NCBI GenBank assembly: GCA_039566865.1
Contig: CM076955.1
Coordinates: 19,265,501 to 19,329,500, forward strand
From: Aurelia coerulea
Lineage: Eukaryota > Cnidaria > Scyphozoa > Semaeostomeae > Ulmaridae
Direction: 5' to 3'
Length of the DNA stretch: 64,000 nucleotides
Below are positions 41,001 to 56,000 of the stretch, in pieces; position 1 is the first letter of the stretch, and each line of letters starts with the position of its first letter. Below the pieces are notes generated by a model, which did no database searches, was not told the DNA's origin, and saw nothing but the letters and a program-made list of their open reading frames with translations. Both the position numbers and the translations under genes were made by a program.

Positions 41001-44000
41001 ATCATACTGAGGGGTTTATTTTGTATGGTGATATTTTGAGAATTTCATTTGTCAGACAATATTTCTCTGTTGGGTACACAATGCTTTGGCAACAAAATCG
41101 TCGTGGGATATTTTCGAAAATCTGCGAGAAAAATTCTTACTTGCTGGACAATGTTCGGAAAGTCGGCCAAACGGAAAGTCTTTCTGTTTCCAGGGTAATT
41201 TCGCAAATCGCTATCAGATATTTTTGCTAGGTTGGCAAGGGATTTTAGTACCCTTTGTCTGCATGGGTAATTGAGCTGACGCCATTTTCAATTTCGAAAA
41301 GTGTATAAATTCCAAGCAATCTTAGAAGGAAACAGTACCTTTCTTAACTTTTTGCCCGTTGGAAGAAAATTATCCAAAAAGTTGTAAAATATCATTTTGC
41401 CGCAAACAGGATAGCATTTACTGTTTGGAACCGTATAATTATTCGTTGTAACTGTTTCTGTTTCGGTTGTATCAGTATTGATCTACCGTTTTTGCCGTAT
41501 CCACAATCCATAGAAAATCCTGCACAAAACTCAAGTTATCCGTAGATAGCTGCCTCAGCGTTGATGTATCTTTGGCTTCTTATTCAGTGTTTACATCTTT
41601 TCGTAAACATCTTTCCAGCATGGAGGTTGTACAAAAAAATTCAGCGCTTAGCGTACTGCGTGCATGAATGACCATGTTCACCCCGTGATAAGTCAAGCGT
41701 TGCGATTCTTTTGTTTGCCATAATGAATCGCTTTGTATTACCTGTCAATCACAATTGGCCACTGCTGAAAGTCATTCATTGTTTTCACAAAATTGATACA
41801 AGATTGTGCCTCGTTGCTTGTGCCGCAAATTGGCCCCGTCTCTCTTGATTTGAACGTATATTTCCCTTTCCTCTCTTGAAAAATTAAATTACAGAGCTCT
41901 GAGATCTGGCCTTTGTTTCCAACCCAGATCAAAGGGCTGGCTGGGCTACGTCTTTTTTGTTTATCCGTGACGTTTCTCTCAGTTGACGAGCTCAAGACTT
42001 ATAGACTGAGGCGTTGAATCGCTGTCCCATCGAGCTAACTCGGGTCCCTTGAAGAGGGCCTGCGCTTCCATCAAGGGCGAACCGAAATGATTTTTAACAA
42101 TTTGCAGCTGATTTTGACATCAATAAAAGTCTTTGTAGAACCCATTGCATTTACTGCTTCTGAAAGAGTTGGATTTACCAACGAAATATTTTTGTGTGCA
42201 TTTTTACACAAGCCAGAAAAAAGTCACTGCCAAGAGACAGCTCAGCTGAAGATAACAGCAGCTAACGTGCAAACAGTGGATTTTTTGTTAAATACCTCGT
42301 ATGTAATCTAAATTTTCCAAGCTGCATGGAGTATAGTCAGTTACACTGGCGAAGAGAAGAGCATAAAACGCGAAAGAAACCATGGCAGGTCCTGGAGTGA
42401 GTTGACTCTGACATCAGAACCTGCAGGCAGGAAGCTTCGTTTTATTTGAGCACCTGGCGATGTCTGCTGGTTCGACCGGCATTTTATCATTATCCTGAAA
42501 ATTTTAGCATATGGTTTTGTTGGTTAAAATGTTTACGAATGGCGTAGCTTTCGTTACGTTGTTATGCCCTGAGTTAACTTCCATGCACTGGCATTCAGGG
42601 CTGTTCCATTTTAGCTTAACCTTTAAAGGACGTTAAAATTTTAGGTTTCTGTAAGGAGACTTCGTTCAATTTTGCTTGATTGGTGGGTGATTTTCCGCAG
42701 TGTTTGGGAGCGTATACCCAAGCATCAAGATGCCATTTCAAAGCGATGATTGATCGAAAACAAAGGGAATTTTCTCAAGCAACGAATCAAAATAAACAGA
42801 ACCGCAAAGAGATGCCCTGAAATAAAGGTGGCTATGTCAATCTTTCTGCATGGGAAAATCATTTTAGAGAAGAACGAGTGTATATCGAAAGAAGGATAGG
42901 TCTGAACATCTGCAGCCAAGATTTCATTTGTTCAATTCAGAAGCTGAACAGTAAGCATTACAAATTGAGTGTAATAGATAAATTTAGCTGACATCGTTTT
43001 TACCAGAATACGTGGTTGCCCTTTTGGGGAAATTTTCTTTTCATACAAGCCAAGATCTTCGTACCAACAAGGACAGATTTTGTAACACATCAGTTGCCTT
43101 GATTGACGCCTCAATTCAAAGCGATGAGCGATTGCAGACAAATCTCAACCAGTAATTCAAAACAAACAAAGCCCCAAAAGTTGCCCAGAAACCAGTTGGG
43201 CAAACTCTCGCCTTGTGCACGCGAAAGGTGGTTGTTAAGAGAAGCTATGTGCTATATCTAAAGAAGAAGGGTAAATCGAAAGATCAGCCTGGCGGATTTT
43301 GTTTATTTGATTCAGGAACTGTCTGGTAATTGTTTCGCTTAAGTCCTAAATACGCAAGAATTAGAATGCCTTTTGCTCGGCTTCTGAATAAAATAAACAA
43401 AATCCACCAGGCAGAACTCGAGATTTACCCTTCTTATTTCGTTATAAGCACATAGCTTCTCTTGAAAACCACCTTTCGCGTGCACAAGGTGAGAGTTTGC
43501 TCTACTGGTTTCGGGGCAACTTTTGCGGCTTTATTTGTTTTGAATTACTGGTTGAGGAAATTTCCTTTGTCTGCAGTCGCTAATTGCTTTGAATTGAGGT
43601 GTCAAATAGAAGCAACTGATGCTATTGTATTATAAAATCTGCCCTTGTTGTGAATATCTGCATCAGGAAATAAAGAGATGATTCTCGAATGTATGGTCAT
43701 TTTACATGAAGTCGGTAAAAACAACGTTGGCTGACTTTATCTACTCAAACATCTGTGGGTCTGCTTTTGAATAAAATGAATTAAATTTTGGTGGCAGATT
43801 TTCAAATAGATCTTTCCTCTTTCGATAGATGACCATTTCGTCTCTTAAAAACTCCTTTTCGCCGACAAAACGACCAACTAAAGGCTGATTTCAACTCAGT
43901 AGAACTCTCCGAGCGGACGGAATTTTGCACAATAAAGCGTTTGTCACGCATAATTCAAATTCAAAGCGACATTTTCTCTCATAAACAAAAGATTTCCCGT

Positions 44001-47000
44001 CTGCTCTGAAAATTCGACTGAGTAGAAATCGGCCTTAAGGCCCCGTTTAGATTGTATCAGTACCAAGGACAGAATGTTCAATAGGATCAGCTACTTTTTG
44101 TTGACACCCAAGTACAAAGCGATTAGCGATTACAGACAAAGTGAATTATATGCCTGGTTGGTCGATTTATAAACAAAGCAATGCAAGCCGCAAGATTTGC
44201 TCTGAAACTGAGGTAGCTCGCTTGCTCGTTGTGCATTTCAGGAATGGTTTTTAAGAGCAAAAATGGGCATAAATCCAAAGAAGAAGGACATATCTAAACT
44301 TTTGCCTCGGGTATTTTATTTGTTTGGTTCAGAAGCGGATTGGCAGGCGATTCGATCCTCCTATTTTTGGGTGTAATTAAAACACTTACTTCTCAGCTTC
44401 TGAACCAAACAAATAGAATGCCCGAGGTAGAAGTTTAGATATATCTTTATTCTTTCGATGTATGCTCATGTTTGCTCTTAAAAACCATTTCTGGAATGCA
44501 CAATGGGCGAGTTAGCTACCTGAGTTTCAGAGCAACTTTTGCAGCTTGCTTTGTTTTTATCTATAAGTTGACCGACTAGGCATTGAATTCCCTTTGTCTG
44601 CAATAGCTAATCGCTTTGTACTTAGGTGTCAATCAAAGGTAGCGGTTCCTATTGTAACATGATCTGTCCTTGTTTGTACCAGTACAACTTAGGATCCGTA
44701 ACAAAAGTGTAACGGATCAGCTTCACATCTAGACTGTTGCTGATAATCCGTAACTCTTTTATTCCTTCTGTTGTTGGAAAAATCTTGTCCTGGAGCACTG
44801 TAAACGCTCTTGAACCGTAACAACTTTGTAGCGGATCAAGACTGTAGCGGTATAGTGTAAATGCGGTTTAAGCTTCTTATGTATCAGGGCAACTGTTGGG
44901 GTCTGTCTGCATCTATCCTTCTTCTTTCGATATATATTCGTGACTACACTTAATAGACACCACCACATTTCGCGTGCAGAAGGCGACAGTTAGCCACACT
45001 AGTTTCAGGGCATCTTTTGCAGTTTTATTCGTTTTGATTCGTTGTTTGGGAGAATTTCCTTTGTCTGCAATCGCTAATCGCTTTGTACTGAAGTATCAAT
45101 CAAAGCCAACTGGGGCTGGGGAGGGCTACCGCTCCTCGGCGATGGGAAAATTGCAAAAATCGGCAAAAAAATCAGTTTTAAGCCTACAAAATTTTCGTAA
45201 GCAGTGGATTTTTCTCGGTAAGCCCCCTCCCAAATTTTATCTCCCCGTACGCTTATGAATCTGCCCTTGTTGTCTCTATTTTTGCTGTGGTTCCCCGTGT
45301 TTTTATGTTACTTTGGCTGTTGAACATTGCAGAGTGTTTTCTTGTTCTCACTAATTTTTCTAATCTTCCCCATCCAGCAAACTACCACTGTTGTATGATT
45401 TGCACCGTCAAAGCCTTAGCAAACAGGCATCAATCGAGAGATCTTGATGAGCCGAGTTTGAATTTTGAGAGGAATTTGTGTTTTTCAAGTTCAATAAAGG
45501 GGGCTCGGTCCTCTGCAATTCTAGCACCTTTCTGTGTGAAAATAGCCTTGAATATCGCACTCATCGTACTAAACCCATAAACGAATCAAAACACCGTAGT
45601 CGATAGAAAGAAGACTGTTAGCTTCTGTAAAAGAACAGCAACCAAAATTACCCTGTAGCTAGAGAGAAAACTGTTGAATAACCGAAAACGCGTTTCGTCG
45701 CACACTCATCAGTTCTGTTCGCGTGAAGAACAAATTCTCGATACAAACAGGCCACTTTTATTACCAGACTTTCTACATGAAGACTTATTGACTACATGAA
45801 GACTATTAAAAGACTTTCTACATGTTACGGTGTTTTGTTGCGCTTATGGGTTTAGCATGATGAGTCCGTTATTTTTAAGGCTATTTTCAAATTTTGTACC
45901 ACAAATCATTCGTTTAGAAACTTTCTGTTCAGAGTTGTACCGTCCCAAGAACAAATGGCTTTTCAGATGACATATAGACTGATGTCAGTAAAATTAAAAA
46001 CAGAAAATGCTAGAATTTCCTGGGGGCAAATACACTTGAAACTCAAATTCCTCAAATTCTTCAAACGCTGCTTTTTGAGATATTTCGATTGACGCCCGTT
46101 TTATAATGTTTCAATGGGCAATGCAAACTCCACGGCTAAAAGCATTCGTCGCTCTAGTTTTTTGGGAGTACTTCAGTAACTGTATCAAAATTCTTTGAAC
46201 TTATCTGTTCCGTCAACTACGGACTACAATCGTCTTCATTACTTGGAGTAACATACCACATTTGTTTTGGTCTACAGGGGTAAAATGAGCAAGCTTGGGG
46301 TAACATGGGTACGGTAAAAAATATGGATTAAGTTCATAAAAATCTTGGTTCACGGCTTTCTTTAGCTACCACCTTTTAAAACTACCCTCTTTGACGGTTT
46401 GAATGTTGATTTAGCTGTTCATTGCCTACCATTTTCCAGCAATCAACGCTACCCTTATTACCCCCAGCTAACCCATTTTTCCCCTGCAGAGTGCAGACCC
46501 TTCACAGCGATTTAAGCATATGGAAAATCTCTTTTTATTTTACGAACATTCTTGTTGGCATGAGACACCACGAAACGCCATATTTTGCATCAGTTCGCCG
46601 AGTGGTAAACGCCCTACTCGAACTCGAATACCCGCTGGCAAATTTCCTACCTTCCTCTTTTGTGACAATTGTTAACATTTTCGCTCATCCTATTTTTGGT
46701 ATTGCAGACGGGAGATTTAGCGAACGCAAACGCGTCGGAAGTTGACAAGATCGCTGCTATGATGCATCAATCAGGAGAACAATTTCAACCGGACCAGTGA
46801 GTTTCATCATCTATCCATTTGTCATTTCAGGGAGCTACATAAGGACCAATTTCGGAATTGAAAGGTTTCCCCGCATTTATGGCTTTGTTTGGGTCGAGAC
46901 ACCGGGTGCGCCAAAATAAACTATGCACGTTTGGCAGGCCACAATAAATCGTACATTGGACCGATTTTGAAGGTTTATTACTTAATCCTTAGCAGAAAGC

Positions 47001-50000
47001 CTGAATTGGATTCTAGGACTTTTTGCAAATGTTTCCGTTTCCAGTTTTTAGAGCTAGAAGCGAGTTTCTGAAAATGTTCGTTTTCGAAAACATTGAAAAC
47101 AATCAAAAAACGTCGATCAAATTTTAAAAGACTCAACATGAATGAACAAAGATAAAACGTTTTCAGGGGGATTTGGGGGTTTAGTACGAACTCTCGTGCA
47201 GCAGGGATTACAATTGGTCGATTTCTAAATCGCAAATCACCACGAACAAGTTCTCTCTTTGTCCATTCATGTCGATTCTTTAGAAAACTTAATCGATGTT
47301 TTTTTATCGTTGTCAGTGTTTTCGAAAACTAAAATTTTAGGAAACTCGCTTCTAGCTCTAAAAACTGGAAAAGGAAAAAATTTGCAAAAAATCCTAAAAT
47401 TTAATTCAGGCTTTCTGCTAAACATTAAGTCATAAATCTTCACAATCAGTCTAGTGTACGATTTATTATGGCCTGCCAAACGTGCATAGTTTATTTTGGC
47501 GCACCCGGTATCACATCCGTTGCAGTAGAAGGCTGTCTTCTTCACACATTTGCCAGTAGGCTTGTTTGCCCTTTTCCAATCACTTGAAACTATTAAATCG
47601 TACTTTACGGCTGCCCGAACCGTTTGAAACCAAACGGTAAAAACCTCTTTTTCCATTGTTGGCTCAGAATGCGATAATCCCTCCTTTGCAGAACCCATCA
47701 ATTGGAATAAGTGCATATGCTTTCCTTAGAAATTAGCGTATGATTCATTTGTTGTTCTCGCATTACTGGGGCAGGAGATGCCTTCCACAGCAAAAAAACT
47801 CCTTGCTAGTATTCCTCGGCAAACTCTGAGCACGATTTTGGACATTTTCCCTCTGAGTTTCCATACCTTGGCATGTTCATTTCTTATAGTTGATTTATTT
47901 TGGCGGATTTTCTGACGTAGATCTTCGAATTTTGTTTGGTAGGTATATGAGCAAGATCAGACCAGGTGGATATATTTGTTTCAGATGTGGACAGCCGGGT
48001 CATTTCATTCGCAATTGTCCAACTATTGGCGTAAGTATACGTTTTTGTAATAATTTTTAAGGTTTGAGAGGTTCTCAAATTGTCAGTCTGGTTTCAAGTT
48101 TCAGTGAAGTACTTTTTTTTTCTTTCTATAACATCAAAATTTAAAATACAAGTAACAAAACTCAAATTTAATTATTGTTGAGGTGGAGGCAAAGAAACAT
48201 AACGTTATCGAGTTGCCTCCACACACAACATCACAAGTTAACCAACTATTTACAGATGAAATTAACTTTACACTACTAATAAGAGACAAAGGCCGAATTT
48301 ACACCTGAGGCGATCTTTCGATGCGGCGCACGCAGCAAAGCCAGATCAATCCAACTTCGCCGTTTTGCCGCACTTTATAGGTCCAAAGCCACTTTATAGG
48401 TGGCTTCAGTGAACTACTGAAGCCACCGTCCGAGTGAATTTTCGGCAAAGTGAAATTGTGGAAAACAGCCAATAAAAAAAGGGGCTCCGCCTCCAAATTT
48501 GTTCGAAACGGTTATTTTGAACTGCTTTGATGGGTAATATCACACAGACATTTACCCGCTTTTTCAAAAATGAACGCATCAATTTGAAGATAAATGTTTG
48601 TACTTTTCAGATGAAAGAACCAAAGATTCGTATCTTTTACGATTGCTTGGATATAAGTGGATTTTTAATGACTACTGGCACTTGGAAGATAACATAATTG
48701 CCGACTTTCTGCAGAGAAAATGAAAGCACCGAATGTTTGATGACATATCCAAAAAAATTGGATACTTGAAGCCAATATTCAGCTTTTTCTCAATGAACAG
48801 GCAAATTCACTTGTTAAATAACTTATTGGAATCTTGGAATGCTTGTGAAAGATCATTGATGCAGATGAGAAACAGAAGAAGGCCAAGACACGAACCTTGT
48901 GGAACACCTTGTGAAATTGCAGATAAAATCTACTTTCGGTAGAATTCGGGCAGTAACCAACCGCTCAACGCGGACGATCCCTTAATCAAGATTTTCTGGA
49001 TCATTGAAACCGTGTTTTATTTTTATTGCGTTCATGGATCTGTGTAAATTTTGTTTTGAAATCAACAATCGAATAACATGAATCAAATACAATCCATGCT
49101 ATTGCGTTCTCCGACCTTGGCAATGAGATGTGTGCAGCGCAGAAAGCAAATGTGACGAAAATTAATGTCACATCTGCCACATTGTTAAAGCAATGCAATT
49201 GCTATGTGAATTATTCTGTTACAGCTGTATCGTATTTAAATGCCTTCACGAATATTTTCCCGCAGGACCCAAGATTCAATAACACACAACGTTTTAGTAG
49301 AGGTGCTGCTACAGAATTCTATATTATGCAGATGAAAGAAAGGTGAGTTTATAGATATGCTATTTGTTTACCCACAACCATTTATCGTACTTTTACCCTG
49401 CAAGCAGCAATTTCTTAGTATTTGCTAAGTTTTATGAAGATTTGCGCGGGGATTTATTGAGCGGTGAATACTTAAGGGAAGGATCCTTGTTTACGATGAT
49501 TAGGAACCCTCTCATATTCTTTGTGTTACCTGTTACAAAATCGAGAAGATTTTTTGGTAAATGCGAAGCTTTCTTACTATACCCTTCTCCGATCTCAACT
49601 TGTGTTACAAGTTTACCCGCTAAAATTTAGAAATTTTGTCAGAAAACATTTCCACGAAATACTTACCCGTAAGAATATTCTCGTGTTTAATACACGGTTG
49701 TAATATGAATTCTTTCTGATTTCCGTAGAGAAAGATTGGCAACTTTGAAAGCACCAATAACATCCAACAGATCCTATTCTCCAGTTGTTAGTAGTGACAA
49801 CCATAGTGTGAAGTCAGTCCCCGTTGAACTACAGTGTCCTATGTGCAAGAAATTACTTCACGATGCCGTCCTCATACCATGCTGTGGAACAAGCTATTGT
49901 GATGAATGTAAGTGCCGTGTTTGTTGATCAGTTCTGCCAAAAATGTATCCTGTCTTCGAAGTTATGTTGCTATAATCATGAAACCAATGATCTAAAGATC

Positions 50001-53000
50001 GTTAAATTCTTTGATTACAGGTCTTTGATTGATAACAGTAATCTTGTTTACTGAATAGATTAACCTGTCTAACTATAAAAGATTATTCTATATTACTATT
50101 ATTATTCTTTTGCTCAGGCTTTTTATTTGATTTGTCAGATTTTGATGTCGATTTTTGATGTCTATTTCACTCGGAAAAGAGTAATAATCCAAGCAATCAG
50201 TTCCGTTGGTCTTTTTGCCAATAATTTTGAAGGGAATAGACTATATCTATATATATATCTATATCGACAAGCTTGCTATAAATAGGCCGAAGAAACGCCC
50301 ACAAACCCATTGTTTCCTTCCCCACACAATGAAATGGCAGGCGTCAGAGTTGTTGAATACAATAGATTATATTTTTAACTTGGCCCGGGCCAGCTTTTAA
50401 CTATGTCGATTCCCTTTAAAGATACACGGTCCTGCTTAACCATATAACTTGAAGGTGGACTCAATAGCCTTTTTGCAGAGTCCAAAACGTAGCTCGGGAG
50501 ACCAATATTCTTATCGAAACCTTCCTCATTTTATCAAGTCAAAATTCAAAACAACCAGATCTTTCGAACTCCTCTCGTTCATGACCCTAACATTTTATAC
50601 CAGCTGCTGTTGCCAAATAGTCCCAAATATTCCTTGATAAGAATTTCCAAACGCTCTTCAAACGTGACATCAACGAGTGAAATATTCCTCCGATTCACAG
50701 CTATGAAGCCGTGACTATTTCTGGACTATGCTTTTGGTGGACATAATTTGACAAAAAGTACGGGGAAACTCAGCAATAAGAGCTTGCTCCTTCTAATACG
50801 GTAAAATTCAAAATGCTCAAGACACGTTGTTGACCGTGTTAGGCCAACTCTTTTTACATTGTATCTTAGTAGCTATTTCTCTCCGTGCAAAATTGCATTT
50901 GTATTCTCAAAATGAAGTTAAGGTAACTCTGCTTTCCGCTCTAGTGCACAGTGAGATGCCGTTTCGCAAAACCACTCTCCTCAGAAAACAGTTAATTTCT
51001 CCAATATTATTCGGCCTATCGAAAAGCAGCAAAAAGGATGTTGTGCTGTATAATCTGGGGAATCGAAAGATGCATAAATCGCAATGTTTCCGTCAACCCT
51101 GGCTTCGCAAATCCTTGCTCAAATCTTTTTGCTGATTTCAGAAAAGTGGATTTATCTTTAAAACTACTCGAAAAAGTTTCGATTTTTTTTCGCTCCATCT
51201 TTAGCTAAGTAGTTGATCTACAACTTTGCCAAGTCTGATTGAAAAAGCTAGGCTAGATTTCCTGCAATCGAATTTTACATTTCTGTTTACTTTTAGACAT
51301 CGAAGGGGAAAGGCGTTGGTCAACAGTTTAGCCCATGCAGAACGATTTGAGCGCCCGTAGAATGTTTTTGCAAAAAAATTATTTCTTGATCTAAGATCTA
51401 TGCTCATTGTGGACTCTAAAAGAAATTGATAATCTGTGAATGCTTACGAAAGTCTCGAAAGACACCCAAAGCATGGTTTCATGAAGTTGCTGGTGAAAAT
51501 CAGTACTTTTTAATCAATAGATGCCAGTGATACTTTTACAAGCGCACTATGGGTGTCTTTTGAGACCTGCGTATGGCATTCCCAAAAGATGACGTTCATT
51601 TTTTTGCCAATGGAAAAACCTCTGAAAGTTATTTCAAGCCTGAGCTTTTGCCAGCGTGCTTCATAGCATGGTAATCTGTTGACCAAGGTTTCTCCATTTC
51701 CCTGTCGAAAAGTAAACAGAAATACGAAATTCGATTGCAGGAAATCTAGCCTAGCTTTTTCAATCAGACTTGGCAAAGTTGTAGATCAACAACCTAGCTA
51801 AAGATGGAACGAAAAAAAATCGAACATGTTTCGAGTAGTTTTGGAGATAAATCCACTTCAGTGGCGGCCTGGCTTTTTTCGTCTGGGGGGGCCGGCAGCG
51901 AAATGGCGCCCCCTCATATCAAACATAGTTGTCGAGTTTCTGACAAGGTTGGCAGCCTTGCAACTTTCTTACGTTTACTCTTTGACACTTTCACCTACCC
52001 CATGGCCAGATTTAGACAGCTGAGTGACTAATGTAAATTTGAGGGTCTGGGGGCGATGCCCAAAAGAAAATTTTTCGCAATCACACCCTTCAAACTCTTG
52101 GAAAACATGGGCAACGCCCTTTTAAACATTTTCTGGGCCAGAAGGACCTTCCTTTGAATGTTGTATATTTTATGTACCAGGATATGGATATTTACTTCAG
52201 CAAATATTTACTGTTGCCGTATCTGTTTCATGAACACTTTATATCCTTTTGGATAATGGGTTTAATCGTTGTTTATGGCTTATATATCTCCTATCTGAGT
52301 TCAAGTTCAAGAAGTTGCTACGTAGCAGCATCGGCAACAGTGAGAAATGAATCCTCTCTCATGTTTGGCAAGATTAGGAATAACCAGGATGTGATGGCAG
52401 ATATCTCTTACTATAGTATGAAAGCTGCCTGAATGACGGTTTATGTTAGTTGTACGAAAGTTCAATGGCGTGGCCAGGGTAAATTAGTAGGGGAATGGGA
52501 ATGAAGGGGTCTGGGGGCGAAGCCCCCAGGAAAATTTTTGGGGTCACGCCCTTTACTTTGTTGTAGAATGGATCTCCCAATGTCATGCTTGCCATTATTG
52601 CCATTAGTACCAAGGAAACCTTGATAGTTTTGTGACAGTTATCCTATCAATCAGACCATGAGGAAAATGTTTGGAGAAGCACCCTTTACTTTGGCTTAGG
52701 ATGCATCTCCAAATGTCGTGATTGCCATTAACGACAAGGAAACTTTGATAGAGTCCTTATCCTATAAATTGGAGCACGAAGAAAATTGTTGAAGAAACAT
52801 CCTTTATTTTGGCTCATAAGACATCCCCTTATTTCATACTTACCAGTGCGAAAATGGAAACTTTGACAACACAACTCAATTCTGTAATCTCCTTCTACCA
52901 TTTTGCTTTTTTCGGAAAAATTCTTACCCAACCTATACTCAGCCCTTTTCTCTTTGGCTGTGAAGGAATCTCGAGATCTGGATCAGCTGCATCTGTCCTG

Positions 53001-56000
53001 GATTCGCCGCACTGTGACCTGCCACGTGGTGCTGGATGATGGTACAACGCGATCGAACTTCGTGAAGTTTTTAGCGCCCTTCCTAAACTTTGGCGCCCCC
53101 TTAAAAAAGTCCGCTGGGGGGCCATGGCCCCCCGGCCCCCCCCCTGCCAGGCCGCCACTGATCCACTTTCCTGAAATTAGCAAAAGGATTTGAACTAGGG
53201 CTGCGTTTACACGAGGCCGGCCGAATTTTTGGCCGGCCAAATATTTGGCCACTAAGCCTTCCCGTTTACACGAGACCTTCCTAACCGACCGAATATTTGG
53301 ACGCTTAGCCGACCTTCACTCGGTCACCTAGGGAAGTGGCCTTATTGCGAACTGAGCCGGTCAAATTCGTGAGCGGCCTCGTGTAAACGCTCTCAGCCGA
53401 CCAAAAATGTGCACGGTACCACATCCAGGATGGAATGCTTTGAATAGGAGGCCAATGAAATATGGTCGCAAGACAAACTAGCGCCAAATTCCAGTCAGTT
53501 TATCAGTTCATTGCTAATGCGCATGCCCATAAAAGATGGCCGGCCTCGTGTGAACGCGAAGCCATAATGACCAAATATTTGCACGGTACAGCTAAACGAC
53601 CAAATATTCGGCCGGCCAAGTACTCGAGCGGCCCCGTGTAAACGCAGCCTAGGATTTGCGAAGCCAGGGTTGACGGAAACATTGCGATTTATACATTTTT
53701 CGATTGCCCAGATTCTACAGAACAACATCCTTTTTACCGCTTTTCGATAGGCCGAATAATATTGGAGAAATTAACTGTTTTCTGAGGAGAGTGGTTTTGC
53801 GAAACGGCATCTTGCTGTGCACTAGAGCGGAAAGCAGAGTTATCTTAAAGGGGCTGGGTCATGTAACCGTAAACAAATCTGTTATCTCTATAATCTATAT
53901 TGTTGCCGGCCATTGTGTTTTGCACAGATTTTGGTGGATGGGATGAATTCACAATAAAGTTACTCCTAAAAATCCACCAATATCTTTGCAATCTTACAAC
54001 ATATGGTTGTTTCGTTAGTTTCTCTTTGAAGTTCGAGAGGTCATCTTCAAAATAGCACTTTCATTTTGAGAAAAATAGTGGAAAATCTTTCTGATATGGC
54101 CTGGCAAAAAACTGCAAAATGGTCGTTTCGAAAGGAGTTTGTTTACTTTGCGTGACCCAGCCCCTTTAAAAACTCATCTTGTCGAAGGAGTTTGAATCTT
54201 CAAATAAAAAAAAATGGTTTTGAAAGACGGCTTTTGCGATATGAGGATGCAAATACTGAATACATTTTTACTTATCCTTTCCTACAAAAGTTTTTACTCA
54301 CCATCAATGAAATATAATTTCATCTAACCAGTTAGTTTTGTCCATTTTCTCCAGCACATCTATTCCCTTATTTTGCGGAATTTTCCTACATTTTTTACTC
54401 ATTTTTATCATTTTTTTACAGGTATCAGAAACTACCTCATTGACAACGACTTCGCCTGTCCATCTTGCAAAGAGAAAACTTCACCGGATAATCTAATTGC
54501 CAACAAATCTTTGCGACAAGTAAGTCAGCCATTTTCAGTTCAATGCTGCAGTTTATTGAAAAATCTGCAACAGTTACCATGGATTTTTGAATTCCCATGT
54601 GAGTACAAAGTTAGTGCCAAAAGGAGTATTTCTGTCGTTACATTAATTTTCTGGCTTCGTGTGAACAGATTTTAAAACACGTCAGTGAAAACTCAAAACT
54701 TGTGCCCAATAGTTTCGTGACAGCCATATATAGAGGCTACCAAACCAGTGCTTTGCAGCAAGAAATAGTTGATTCAAAGCAATCATTGAAGAAAATCTAA
54801 GCTTATATAGATAGGCCTTTGATGAAAATAGCCGTGCAAAGACAACAGGCCGTGACACACACCGAACCATATTTGGGTAACAGATCTACCGGGTGCACTA
54901 AAATAAACTATGCACGTTTGGCAGGCCACAATAAATCGTACACTGTACATAGTTTGAAGCTTTATGACTTAATCGTTGGCAGAAAGCCTGAATTAGATAT
55001 TAGGATTTTTTGCAATTTTTTCAATTTCAGTTTTGAGAGCAAGAAGCGAGTTTCCTAAAATTCTAGTTTTCGAAAACACTGAAAACGATAAGAAAACATG
55101 GATGAAGTTTTCTAAAGGATCGACATGAATGGACAAAGAGAGAACTTGTTCGTGGTGATTTGCGATTTAGAAATCGACAAATTGTAATCTGCTGTACGAT
55201 AGTTCGTACTAAACCCCCAATCCCCCTGAAAACGTTTTCTCTTTGTTCATTCATGTTGAATCTTTTAAAATTTGATCGATTTTTTTATCGTTTTCAATGT
55301 TTTCGAGAACGAACATTTTAAGAAACTCGCTTCTAGCTTTAAAAACTGAAAACGGAAAAATTTGCAAAAAGTCCTAGAATCTAGTTCAGGCTTTCTGCTA
55401 AAGATTAAGTCATGAATCTTCAAAATCGGTCCAGTGTACGATTTATTCTGGCCTGGCAAACGTGCATAGTTCATTTTGGCGCACCTGGTATCTCAGCTGG
55501 AAATGGTGACATCTGATAGGCTGTACGAATTTGTGTAGGCCTTTGATAAAAATAATCGTGCAAAGACAACTGGCCGTGACACTTGCCGAACCGTATTTGG
55601 GTAGCGGATCTGTCTCGGCTGGAAATACTGACATCTGATAGGCTAGAATTTGGTCGCAAGTGGTTTGGGCCACTTTTTTGTGCTTCGATTCTCTTTAAAT
55701 GGATTTATTAATACGAAGGCAAAACAAACCATCTGAAAATTTCAGTATGTACCTAGGAGCTTATTTCATTGCATTTTTGACCCAAAAGTTTCCTGAATTG
55801 ACTGTATATTTCGGAATGAATTAACGTCTGTCTCAAATAAGATGTTACATGAGATTTGCGATAACGCAAAATCCCTTTGCAAAACACCTTTATTGTTTTT
55901 GTTTGCGTCCATTTGCAGGAGACATCTAATTTGAGACAGATTATAATTGATCATCTCGCTTTCTGCTTACAACCAGATTAAACTCAGAAACTTGCCACCT

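Larger units (their letters stand above)
38953..46270. other. RBBP6 intron 3, long
   Basis: A 7.7-kb intron. It holds partial and whole MITEs from 42730 to 45270 (listed separately) and an inverted repeat at about 45490-45910. In 38953-42700 I recognise nothing; the longest anonymous frame (40847-41230, 127 codons) has no recognisable motif. Confidence 0.45.
50911..54185. mobile_element. Foldback element broken by three later insertions
   Basis: The left arm (about 50911-51480) is inverted at the right in pieces: 51530-51858, 53169-53198, 53650-53844 and a short end after 54169. For example GATTTCCTGCAATCGAATTT (51260) pairs with AAATTCGATTGCAGGAAATC, and CAAAACCACTCTCCTCAGAA (50968) with TTCTGAGGAGAGTGGTTTTG (53780). 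The gaps are the hAT-like, Harbinger-like and piggyBac-like elements listed next. Confidence 0.85.

Noticed and set aside
40847..41230. 127-codon frame in RBBP6 intron 3
   Set aside because: No motif, no splice partners and no similarity I can recognise; kept only as a note in the intron entry.
47267..47716. 149-codon minus-strand frame
   Set aside because: Mostly the right half of the CCGGGTGCGCC MITE read through; the translation recurs at the other copies.
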